From NCBI GenBank assembly GCA_949752745.1, contig OX457026.1, forward strand, positions 48,454,456-48,518,455: DNA of 64,000 bases. Direction: 5' to 3'. This DNA is from Protula sp. h YS-2021 (Eukaryota > Annelida > Polychaeta > Sabellida > Serpulidae). Below, piece after piece: positions 31,030-40,840 of this stretch (positions within the stretch are counted from its first letter, which is position 1; each line of letters opens with the position of its first letter). The notes beneath the pieces were generated by a model. The model worked only from the letters and a program-made list of their open reading frames with translations. It ran no database searches and was not told where the DNA came from. The translations under genes were made by a program, and so were the position numbers.

Positions 31030-31985
31030 CTCAGTAAAAAATTGTTATCTGACCATAAAACTTGTGCGCCATAATTTATAAGTGGGCCATTTATGTGATG
31101 CACCCTTTCTAAAATAACGCCGTTGGCCCCAGTCGTGCGCCGAGATTTGAAAATTGACATCAATGACATTTCCTATTGTAGGAACTATGACTCGTGCTGT
31201 CATAGGAATATCGCAAGAGTCATCTAGGACTAATCTCTGTATATTCCTGTCAGAGCTACGAAGTCTTACATTATTTCACTAATAAGAGCCAACTTCATTT
31301 GATATGAGGCATGAATCCTGCACACTAGTCCCTATTCAAACATTTACTGTAAGTTTATGCACAAAATACCCTATTTGCAAAACAGGCGCAATTTTTAATG
31401 GGCAGTGTATCTTTAATTTCTTCGTTAAAGTGCACAATTTAGCTTCCGCACTCACCTTTCAAATGTTTACGTTACGGCCTTTAAATGGCATGCAACCCAA
31501 GTCAAGTGACCAAAAAATTATGTGAAAAAGTTAAAGATTATTTGTAAAATATATACCAAAATAATTGGTAGATGAATAATTAGGTATAAATTTATTCTGC
31601 ACACTCACGATATTTAACTTTTTAAACAAAGGTCAATGAGGATTTGAAGTGGGTTAGCCGAACCTCGGTAGCGGGCAGCTTCTTGGAGCTATATTTGACT
31701 ATAAAAAATTATGCGGCAAAAATTATAATAGGGCCATTAATTGGGGGAAAAAAAGGCACCGGCCATAGTCGCGCGCCGAGATTGCCAGTTGGTTATTCCA
31801 ACAGCCTGTTATGGTGAGAAGTAGATGTCCATTCAGAAGATCATTTGGACCACGTACAAAACGTTATGCTACAGCAACGTAACGGCGTAGAAACTGCGGT
31901 CGTATTTGTGGCTTGTATAGTCGGAAGTCTTTGAACAGGAACTAGACCTGAATGTATTTTTTTCTCTATTTTTTTTTAAGCAGAT
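31030..31985. other. Unassigned flank of the BEL element
   Basis: No gene recognised. Phrases such as 'GTCGCGCGCCGAGATT' (31767) and 'GTCGTGCGCCGAGATTTG' (31133) repeat, as do 'AAAATTATAATAGGGCCATT' and 'CATAATTTATAAGTGGGCCATT', so this is degenerate repeat sequence. Confidence 0.4.
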
Positions 31986-32521
31986 TGTTACGCAGTCATT
32001 TAAATAATTTATGTCTTTTATAATTAATTGACATCAGGTCACTGAAAAGTGACACGTATTGATTAATCAGTGCCAAAATGTTCAAGTATTTATGGCATGA
32101 CACTGTACAAGTCACGTGATGGCTGTAGCATATAAACAGTTTCTTCCCGCCTTTTGACAAATAGTTTCAAGTTTCGGACGGTGCGTGATCATATTTAGGA
32201 AAGTTCCGACAAAATTGGTAAGATTCAAATTTCTTGTGATTGTGAATTAAGTAATTTATTTATTTGTGAAATTATTAAAACTACATTCAAGATATAACAG
32301 GGTAAAATTCATTTAAGAGTCACGTTTAGTGTTTAGGTCAGTCGATAAAGTTTTGTTTCTTTTTCTTTGTGTTTTCTTAGCAAACCGGCATTACGGCTTT
32401 ACGGTATTACGGCTTTATGGCATTGGCATTTACAAGATCACTGAGATACGAAGCCGCGTTCGCAATAAAATATATTATGACTAAACAAGTTCTTATTTTC
32501 GTATTCCCTGACCACGCAACA
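31986..32521 (+). repeat. BEL 5' LTR
   Basis: Starts TGTTACGCAG and ends CACGCAACA, the usual TG...CA. TATAAA is at 32131-32136 and AATAAA at 32464-32469, giving a plausible promoter and polyadenylation signal. A short internal duplication (GGTATTACGGCTTTA type) lies at 32389-32417. Confidence 0.95.
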
Positions 32522-32532
32522 GTTTGTAATTT

Positions 32533-32550
32533 TGGCAAAGTTTCGGCAAG
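32533..32550 (+). other. Candidate primer-binding site
   Basis: TGGCAAAGTTTCGG begins 12 bases after the LTR end with the TGG expected opposite a tRNA 3' CCA. I cannot assign the tRNA, and the offset is a little long, so this is weak. Confidence 0.3.
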
Positions 32551-32595
32551 TTTTTGCTCATTTTCGCCCTCCTCAGTTTAGTTAATTCGACTGCC

Positions 32596-33821
32596 ATGAA
32601 TGACGAAGCCAACATCGATAGCGTGTCAGTAATGTCAGGAGGCTCAGGTACTTCGGTGTCGTCCGCTATTGCTATGACACGAGCGCGGAAGGCGGCTCTC
32701 CTCGTGAAGCAGAAACACGCCAAGGAACGGGCACATTTGGAGAGGCTACAGCTTGAGACGGAGCAGCGCAAGCAACAGCTTGACGTTCAGTCAGATATCG
32801 AGGCCGCAGACGCCGAAGAAAAGGTGACAATGTACCTCCAGTTTGTGCAAAAGATCCAGTGACCTAAAGCCATTTGATGTCAAACCACCAGATAGTCTTC
32901 CCCTTCTGGACAGTGTCACTCCCGCTAACGTTAAAGATCCGGCGATGTCGAAGGCATTTGATGGCAAACCACCTGAAAATCTTCATCCTCTGGACAGTGT
33001 ATTCCGTTAGCGTTAAAGATCCGGCGACGTCGAAGCCATTTGATGTCAGACCACGTGACGCACTTCCTCCGATTGACGCTAGTGCAAAGTACAGTCCAGC
33101 TTATGACAGGTTTAGTGGTGTGCCTAGTCCTATACAAAACGTAGGGCAGCATGCATCAGCACTGAAGGCTGAAACAGCCTCCCCGTTCTCGCATCAACCA
33201 CGTCAAAGTTGTCATCCAGCATTCGCCACCGCATTTCAGTCGCCACTGAATCAGCCCCTACCTGCTGAAAGCATCCAACAATTAGCTGCCTTGACTGTTG
33301 CTGCTACATTACCCAAAACTGAAATATTGACATTTGATTCTGATCCAAAGAACTACGTCGAATTCATCACTAACTTTAAGATAAATGTGGAATCAAAGGT
33401 CTATGAACCATCGGTTTTACTGAACTACTTGATCAGTTACAGCGATTTGAATTGCACGCCTACACTGAAGGCAGTAGTCATGCGTTTGCCCAACTACATT
33501 AGAGTTAAATGGGCTGAGTTCGTTTACAGTTTCTCGCATCTGCGTGACCCGACGTTTAATGATTTGCGTGTTTTTGTAAAGCAGCGTGCAGGTGTCGCAA
33601 TGTCAACATACGGCGAGATGTTGCGGAGAGAAGAAATCACAGTTAAGAAACCAAAGCATAATACAAGCAAGACAATATCAACGGTAATGACGACGCAAGC
33701 CAAAAGTCAAAGTGCGAAACAAAAGCTTCCTGATTGTACACAGTGCGGAGGGAAGCATTTCATTGCCAAGTGTGCTGCATTTCTGGAGAAGACGTATGCC
33801 AACAGAGTGAAGGTAATTTAA
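32596..33821 (+). pseudogene. BEL gag, disrupted by an internal tandem duplication
   Basis: The N-terminal frame (ATG 32596 to stop 32862) is Ser-rich then a charged coiled coil (KQKHAKERAHLERLQLETEQ), as in BEL Gag. Three tandem copies of an 82-83-bp unit start at 32851, 32934 and 33016. Because 83 and 82 are not multiples of three, the frame changes between units. The frame 32874-33821 continues with the Gag core and a C-T-Q-C-x4-H-x4-C zinc knuckle at about 33736. It stops at TAA 33819-33821, after which the same frame continues with a second C-x2-C-x4-H-x4-C knuckle (33843-33884). Confidence 0.8.
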
Positions 33822-34567
33822 GACAAACGTTTGTGCTTTAACTGTTTACGTCCAGGCCACGTTGCTAAAGAGTGCAGAAAGGACTCGCAGTGCTCTCATT
33901 GTAAGTCAAAACACCACGAGCTAATTCACGACACAAACTATCGCAGACGTTCAGAAGAAAAAAGAAATGAACAACATCGTTAAAGTACCCCGACTGATTC
34001 GTCATCGGTTAACTGCGTCACGACCCGCGCCCCACAAGTTTGTCTTCGCATTGTTCCAGTCATTATTCGTGGAAACGGAGTTGACGTAGAGACGCGTTAC
34101 TTGACGAAGGGTCAGACACAATCTTATTTACTGAGAGCTTGCTAAAACGCCTAAGGCTTCGAGGAAAAACAGCAAAATTGAATTTAAGTACCGTGACTTC
34201 AGCGAATGTGTCCAAACCGTGTACTGAAGTATCCCTAACTGTAGCATCGCTTGACCAAACAGGCGCTATAGATATTGACAGAGTCTTTTCAGTCGAAAAC
34301 TTGCCTATATCAATGCGTGCTAAGGCTGATGACGTGGCTGTTTCACAATGGCCACATTTGTCCGGGCTTAAGTTTCCATGCGTAAATTCCTCAGAAGTCG
34401 ATTTGCTCATCGGAGCTAACGTCCCTGAAGCCTTTTGGAAAGAAGACGAACGTCGAGGAAGTGTCAAAGAACCCTACGCAGTGAAGTCAGGGCCGCTTGA
34501 TAGAACCGTCTCAAACACAAACGCTCATGTGAACTTTCAGTCAAGTGGAACGAATGTGGAAAACTGA
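33822..34567 (+). pseudogene. BEL protease region
   Basis: The aspartic protease motif A-L-L-D-E-G-S-D-T lies at 34096-34122 and is followed in frame by the 34139-34567 segment ending in V-D-L-L-I-G-A-N-V-P, a hallmark of the BEL protease (DUF1758-like). The frame upstream of 34080 is interrupted. Confidence 0.75.
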
Positions 34568-35385
34568 CTTTGACGAAACAATATACAGCGCTAAAAGCGG
34601 AATGTCTCTTGCTGACAAACAAGCTCTGAGTATCTTTGACGAAAGTATTGAGCACACTGGGGAACGGTACATGCTTTCTCTGCCATTGAGAACTGGTGTC
34701 CCGAAGTTAGAAAGCAACTTACCGCTTGCTGTTACGAGATTGAATTACCTAGAACGGAAGTTTTCCAAGAAAAAAACGCTTCATGAAGCGTACTCAAGTG
34801 CGTTGGGTGATTACGTGACGAAAGGTTATGCACAAAAGGTTGGATGTGAATTGCTGGTACTTACCTCATCACCCAGTCATCAATCCGAATAAACCGGATA
34901 AAATTCGCATAGTATTTGATTGCGCGGCTAACTACAGGGGCACTTCATTAAATGATTGCCTGCTGCAAGGCCTAGATCTGGTCAATCCTTTGATCGGAGT
35001 GCTACTTCGCTTTCGGCAAGAGCCTATCGCAATTGCTGGTGACACAGAAGCTATGTTCCATCAGGTACAAGTTTTGGAGAGGGACCGTGACTACCTCCAT
35101 TTCTTGTGGTGGCAAGACGGCGACATCAAGCTCCCATCAGAAGTTTACGGGATGATAGTTCATATCTTCGGCGCAACGTCATCTCCAAGTGCTACTGCGT
35201 TTGCTATGCGCAAGACGGCCACTGACAGCCAGTGTGAGTTTGATGCAGAAACGGTGAAAACAGTGCTGCGAAACTTTTACGTCGATGACTGCTTAAAATC
35301 AATACCAACTGTACCTAAAGCAATCAGGCTAGCAGCGCAACTGCAAGAACTGCTTCAGAGAGGTGGGTTCCATTTGACCAAATGA
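34545..35385 (+). pseudogene. BEL reverse transcriptase, two frames
   Basis: The first frame (34545-34892) is the pre-RT region. The second (from about 34828) has HPVINPNKPDKIRIVFDCAA, L-N-D-C-L-L-Q-G-L-D-L, and the catalytic N-F-Y-V-D-D-C-L. The change of frame falls at about 34850. The first Asp motif reads A-G-D-T-E-A-M-F-H-Q. The frame stops at 35383-35385. Confidence 0.85.
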
Positions 35386-35980
35386 TTCTCAAGCAACAGG
35401 GAAGTTTTGTTGTCAATCCCAGTATCCGAAAGGGCCCCATCTGTCGCAAACATAGACATTGATGATGCATTGCCATACGAAAGGGCACTGGGCTTACGCT
35501 GGAACATAGAAGATGATACGTTAACATATAACGTGAAGAGTGTACAGAAGCCTATGACGCGTCGCGGAATTTTATCTGTGGCCAGATCCCTGTACGATGC
35601 CCTAGGTCTTGCCGCACCGGTAACTTTAATACCCAAGATGCTGTTACAAGGCCTGTGCAAGGATGGGTACGCCTGGGATGAATCAATTGCAGATGACGCC
35701 AGTACACGTTTTCGCGAATGGCAAGACACGTTGTCAAGTCTGAGTTACTACAGTGTTGACCTATGCTATAAACCAGATGGCTTGATGAATGACTTCACAT
35801 GCGAGTTACATCACTTCGCAGATGCGTCAGAAGTCGCCTACGGTGTTGCGTCATATCTGCGTATTTACGATACGTCAGGACACATTTAGTGTTCACTCGC
35901 TGCAAGCGAGTCGAGACTAGCACCTATCAAGTCAGTCACTATACTGCGACTAGAACTATCAGCTGCTGTTGTCGCAGTAC
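35386..35980 (+). pseudogene. BEL Pao-type domain and start of RNase H
   Basis: The frame 35407-35889 contains R-A-L-G-L-R-W-N, R-R-G-I-L-S-V-A-R-S-L-Y-D-A-L-G-L-A-A-P and the RNase H start L-H-H-F-A-D-A-S-E-V-A-Y-G. A frameshift near 35885 follows. Confidence 0.8.
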
Positions 35981-35982
35981 GG

Positions 35983-36903
35983 TTGCATCAGATGATTACA
36001 AGTGAACTCGAATTCGAAATCTCACAGGCTTACTTCTGGACGGACTCAACAGCTGTTCTTAAGTACATACGTAACACAAAGACGCGTTTTCAGACGTTTG
36101 TTGCTAATCGGTTATCGGTGATTCATGACATCACCAGACCAGAACATTGGTACTACGTCCCATCAAAGCAAAACCCAGCCGATCTCGCGTCACGTGGAAT
36201 TTCTCCTAGGGAAACATCGAAGTTGAAATTTTGGACAAGTGGTCCACTGTTTTTATGGAATGCGCAAATTATGATGCCTGCACAACCAGGTTATGGAGAT
36301 CTTGGGGCGACAGTTGCGTGTGTGACGTCCGAGATAGATCCTTTAAGTTCGCTGATCAATCGCTGCTCTTCGTGGAGCCGCTTATGCGTATCTTTCGCGT
36401 GGTTATTGCGGTACGTTGCGTTTTGTTTGGTACATTACGCAAAAGCGAAAGAGAAACTACCTCAAGGTAACGTAGGAGTTGAAGAAATACATCGTGCTCG
36501 AGCCAAGATTATCGCGATAGTGCAGCGCGAATGTTACGCATCTAAATTAAAACGCCTGAACGAAGGTGTAGACGTTTTAAGAACCAGTCCCATTGCTAAG
36601 TTGTCCCCCATCCTAACTGACAATATCATCAGAGTGGGAGGTCGCCTAGCTGAGGCGTCAGTAGACTACGATTTTAAACACCCAATCATCCTACCAAAGA
36701 AACATCACGTCACTGAATTAATCATCAGACACATTCACGAACGTAATGGACACGTCGGTTTACATCAAGTTCTCGCTCTAACACGCAAGGAATACTGGAT
36801 TACCCAAGGTGCTGCTGCAGTTAAAAGGGTTATAGGAGCGTGTTTTTTTATGTCAACGTCACATGCGCGCGACGCTTATGCAGCAGATGGCTACGCTACC
36901 TAA
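35983..36903 (+). pseudogene. BEL RNase H end and integrase zinc-binding region
   Basis: Contains F-W-T-D-S-T-A-V-L-K-Y-I (RNase H), V-P-S-K-Q-N-P-A-D-L-A-S-R-G and the integrase H-H-V-T...H-I-H-E-R-N-G-H-V-G zinc motif. The C-x2-C pair is lost in a frame change near 36842. Confidence 0.85.
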
Positions 36904-37390
36904 AGAGCGACTGACGCCAGATTTACCTCCGTACTCCAACGTCGGAGTCGATTACTTCGGCCCCCTTTTTGTCACAAGAGGACGTACAGCAGTAAAACGT
37001 TATGACTGTCTATTTACGTGCCTGGCGTGCAGAGCAGTGCACCTCGAAGTGGCTTTCAACCTGGATACAGTCTCTTTCCTGTCATGTCTCACACGTTTTA
37101 TGGCACGCAGGGGGAAACCAAGAAAGATTTTCAGTGAAAACGGCAAGAATTTCGTGGGCGCGGAGCGAGAATTGCGTGAACTGTTATCCGATCTCAACGA
37201 GGCGAAAATAAATAACACACTGAGTCAAGACTCCGTTGAATGGCACTTCATTCCCCCAAATGCCCCGGAAATGGGAGGAATATGGGAGCGCATGGTGCGA
37301 TCAGTAAAGGTGATACTCAGAAAGCTTGTGACTGAACAGCTTTTAAACGACTTTAGCGAAATTATTTGCAGAAGTCGAACGTGTAATTAA
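36863..37390 (+). pseudogene. BEL integrase catalytic core
   Basis: Motifs: G-V-D-Y-F-G-P (first Asp), I-F-S-E-N-G-K-N-F-V-G-A, and G-G-I-W-E-R-M-V-R-S-V-K (Glu). The second catalytic Asp, normally in S-D-N-G, is Glu in this copy. The frame ends in the middle of the domain tail. Confidence 0.85.
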
Positions 37391-37817
37391 TGACCACCCG
37401 CTGAATACTGTGAGCAATGACGCACGTGACCCGGAAGTGCTCACACCAAGCAAAATTCTTCTGCTGAGCAAGACAACCTCGTTACCATACGGCAGTTTCA
37501 AGCCGTATGACAATTACACTCGACGCCGATGGCGTCAAGCTCGATATCTGGCTGACGTTTTTTGGCGCCGTTGGCTCAAGGAGTATGTACCCCTGTTGCA
37601 AGCTAGATGTAAATGGATTAACAAGCAACGGGATATTGAAAAGGGAGATGTCGTCTTGATTGCCGATCAGCAGTTGCCACGTGGTCAATGGCCTCTGGGA
37701 ATTGTGAACGATGTACGCCAGGGCCGAGACGGTCACGTCCGCGCGGCAGAAATAAGTCGGAAAAAATGTGAAAGTCCGACCCATCACAAAGCTATGCTTG
37801 CTAGAAAGTGCTCGTAA
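37391..37817 (+). pseudogene. BEL pol C-terminal DUF5641-like domain
   Basis: Contains R-R-W-R-Q-A-R-Y-L-A-D-V-F-W-R-R-W, L-Q-A-R-C-K-W, GDVVLIADQQLPRGQWPLG and H-V-R-A-A-E-I, which is the conserved tail after BEL integrases. A frameshift at about 37375-37400 separates it from the core. Confidence 0.8.
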
Positions 37818-39150
37818 AGATTAAACGCCGCATAACTTTCAAGAGATCTGTTCATAGGGAATAATTAATACGTGTGCAATTATTTTTTAACTGAAAGAGA
37901 CTAAAGTATTAATAATAAACCCATAGAGGCGTAATTATTGTACGTGTTAGAGCTTCAGGATCGATTCTTGTTTCTAACTGTGTAAAGTTTTCTGAAATAT
38001 GAAACGTTTATTAGTAAAATGACATTGACTATTAATTCGCAAAAGTGGTTTATAAGTTTTTAACTTACCCTTTAGAAGTTTGGAAGTCCACAGCAAAGAC
38101 GTTTTTCCCACCGGCAAAATTGAACATTCATTTCAAATATGAAATGGCCAGTTATGCCCGCAGTCGTGTTTCTTTAAGTTAATTTTGCATAATTTAATTG
38201 TATTTTATCCGTTTTCAGTTTTAATTAGTAATTAGTTCAGCAATTTATTCAAAGTTGACTCATTTCTGTTTGTTTTCATTTATGGCGATAATTAAAGATT
38301 TCCATTATTAATCTTACACTGTCGCATGTTGCATGTCTAAAGTCCACTCGATGAATGATCGAAGTCTACTGCATACAATTTTGTTTAATATTGTGCAATA
38401 ATGTAAATTTGTTAAACATGTAGTCGATTCCCTCAAGATACTCCTCGGTATTAGTCACATACTTGTTGTAGTAAATATGTTTAGTATTAATCATATGGTA
38501 TAAATTACTTCCGCAAAGCTCAACTTACGCCCTAAAAATTCTACTATTTAATTTCAATGGTGAAATAAAATCGCACACGAGCCTTAATGCGGCCGTTCAG
38601 CGCTGAAGAAATGATTTTTCTGTGTGTAGAAGTGCTTCTGTTTAACATAGGAAGCATTCGGTGATGGTGTAAGACCACACCAAAATACGGTCATTTCCAA
38701 ATTTGTGTGGTTTCCCTTCATAATGCATTAGCGTAATTGTGGATTTTGCTTAGAAATAATTCGTGAGAGTTTATCATGACAGCAAACGGGTGTGTTTAAT
38801 ATGCTTAATGTTTCAGGGAAGTTAGGTATCGTTTTTCCACTCTGTTGTTTAATATTGCTTTCTGAACATATCTTTTCATATTTACTCTTATGTGCTTTAA
38901 ATGATAGCGTGTATAATATTTAGAAGCCAATATAGTAAATATGTAAAGTATGTTTATGTTTAATACAGCTAAGTGATCAAATGTAATTTTTATGTTGTCA
39001 CGCCCACAATAACTTGCATCTAACACCTCTATGGTTTAAGCACGTGGCCACTGTGCGAGACCCAAAAATATTCATATTGAACATATTGTTCAGTGCCTTA
39101 GAATGAGTGTACTTGATACTATTGTTGTGTTCAATATAGGAGGTTATACT
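37818..39150. other. BEL 3' non-coding region
   Basis: No env-like ORF, tRNA or repeat recognised. A poor match to a polypurine tract (TTAGGGC) lies just before the 3' LTR. Confidence 0.4.
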
Positions 39151-39183
39151 TATGCGGGTTTGTTTTTTTTTTTTTTTTTTTTT

Positions 39184-39258
39184 TTTTTGGTGGTATAGTG
39201 GTAAGTATCCCCGCCTGTCACGCGGGAGACCGGGGTTCGATTCCCCGCCGGGGAACCA
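39184..39258 (+). tRNA. tRNA-Asp(GUC)-like sequence, degenerate 5' acceptor arm
   Basis: The D-arm A box (GTATAGTGGTAAG), an anticodon stem-loop CCCGC-CTGTCAC-GCGGG with anticodon GTC, and the T arm CGGGG-TTCGATT-CCCCG match animal tRNA-Asp. The 3' acceptor strand CCGGGGA is followed by A and an encoded CCA (39256-39258). The 5' acceptor strand is TTTTTGG, part of a poly-T run, and would pair only through four G-U wobbles. The discriminator base is A, not the usual G of tRNA-Asp. Encoded CCA and the T-tract suggest a reverse-transcribed or tRNA-derived copy rather than a functional gene. It lies inside the BEL element. Confidence 0.6.
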
Positions 39259-39393
39259 GTTTGTGTGTGTGTGTTTTTTTTTTTTCTTTTTACTGGTTTA
39301 CTGTTCAAGTAAAGAAGTTGGCATAATCAAATGTAAATAACTGCTTTAACTTATTAATGATAAAATACCTCTAAGTTATTTTATTAGGGCCGC

Positions 39394-39929
39394 TGTTACG
39401 CAGTCATTTAAATAATTTATGTCTTTTATAATTAATTGACATCAGGTCACTGAAAAGTGACACGTATTGATTAATCAGTGCCAAAATGTTCAAGTATTTA
39501 TGGCATGACACTGTACAAGTCACGTGATGTCTGTAGCATATAAACAGTTTCTTCCCGCCTTTTGACAAATAGTTTCAAGTTTCGGACGGTGCGTGATCAT
39601 ATTTAGGAAAGTTCCGACAAAATTGGTAAGATTCAAATTTCTTGTGATTGTGAATTAAGTAATTTATTTATTTGTGAAATTATTAAAACTACATTCAAGA
39701 TATAACAGGGTAAAATTCATTTAAGAGTCACGTTTAGTGTTTAGGTCAGTCGTTAAAGTTTTGTTTCTTTTTCTTTGTGTTTTCTTAGCAAACCGGTATT
39801 ACGGCTTTACGGTATTACGGCTTTACGGCATTGGCATTTACAAGATCACCGAGATACGAAACCGCGTTCGCAATAAAATATATTATGACTTAACAAGTTC
39901 TTATTTTCGTATTCCCTGATCACGCAACA
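39394..39929 (+). repeat. BEL 3' LTR
   Basis: Same length as the 5' LTR. Differences include g to t near 39530, a to t near 39753, and base changes at the end (GATCACGCAACA versus GACCACGCAACA). TATAAA at 39539-39544, AATAAA at 39872-39877. Confidence 0.95.
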
Positions 39930-39934
39930 CAGAT

Positions 39935-40627
39935 ATTCGTGACAAAATATTCAAATATCGTATAAGATTCATCCATGAGTGTTTTTTTAAGTAAACTACC
40001 GGTTGTTCAGATGTTAGACCGAATTCTTACTTCATTTAGCAAAAAGCACGATTGTATCCATATTAAAAACGTTTTGAACAAACTTACCGTCGTCAAAGCT
40101 GGGAGAAATAAGAAGTCTCACAATAGGATTCCACCACACCAAGCTTGATTAACATGATCTTATCAGACCATGACTTTTCTTTAAAGTTTTTTCCCTTTTT
40201 TTTTTTATTACATAAATTATATAAAGGTATTTGCTGTTAACGTGATGTCGTTTGAATTGCAAATCAACAAGCAGTAAATTGTCTAATTTTCAACTGTCCG
40301 TTTAAAACATTGAATGGTTTTTTAAAATTTTGAATGGAGTTGTAAATAAAAAGCCTCATTCTGCAACAAGCGCTCAACTTCAGTTTACGTTTTGTCTTAA
40401 GTACGTTCTGTTCTGAGTACGTTCTGACCTGGATACATTCTGTCCCTGGTACGTTTTAACCTGTGTGGCTTCTGTTCCTGACTTACATACATGTGATACA
40501 AATTTTTGCAACATACAACCGCTCCATCATACTGATTGATTATTTTGGTTCATTTGGTAGACATATCTACAGCAAATGAACGGTTTTCTTAAAAGCAATA
40601 TTTACAGTCCGTGTTCTTATATTACAG
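39935..40627. other. Upstream flank or intron of the Ubl-TM-ARM gene
   Basis: No gene recognised. 'GTACGTTCTG' / 'GAGTACGTTCTGACCTG' / 'GGTACGTTTTAACCTG' near 40401-40460 are short degenerate tandem repeats. Confidence 0.4.
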
Positions 40628-40840
40628 TATCGAACATTTCCGGTTCGCATACAGCCTTATGAAACAGTGGCGAGAATTCGGGCGCAGCTTCTCCATATTT
40701 TGTATGAAATCAAAAGAGAAGGTCATCAATTTCGCCTCCGGTACAAAGGAGAATACCTGAGGGATGCGTATACAGTTGAAGACTATGGAATTGTAGACAG
40801 CTCTATTGTTAAAATGATGCCTTTGTCGAAGAAAGTGGAG
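40628..40840 (+). CDS. Ubl-4TM-ARM gene, exon 1 of those visible: ubiquitin-like domain
   Basis: 213 nt (71 codons), phase 0 at both ends, between acceptor TTCTTATATTACAG and donor GAG/GTATGC. The peptide starts YRTFPVRIQPYETVARIRAQ and ends SSIVKMMPLSKKVE. The pattern (beta strand P-V-x-I-x-P, then E-T-V-A-R-I-R-A-Q-L-L helix, then F-R-L-R-Y-K-G-E-Y-L-R-D, then Y-G-I-V-D-S-S-I-V-K-M) is a ubiquitin-like fold. Strand 1 appears to be missing, so a preceding exon must lie upstream, possibly beyond the BEL insertion. Together with the following exons the gene encodes a membrane protein with a cytosolic-type Ubl and armadillo repeats. I recognise no named orthologue. Confidence 0.85.

Larger units (their letters stand above)
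31986..39929 (+). mobile_element. Complete BEL/Pao LTR retrotransposon with 5-bp target duplication
   Basis: Two directly repeated 536-bp LTRs (31986-32521 and 39394-39929) bound a 6.9-kb interior. The host sequence CAGAT occurs immediately before (31981-31985) and after (39930-39934), a 5-bp target duplication. Interior order is gag, protease, reverse transcriptase, Pao-type domain, RNase H, integrase, DUF5641-like tail, which is the BEL/Pao arrangement. The two LTRs differ at about eight positions by my count (~1.5%), so the insertion is fairly recent although all coding regions are broken. I do not see an env-like ORF in the 1.5 kb after pol. Confidence 0.95.
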
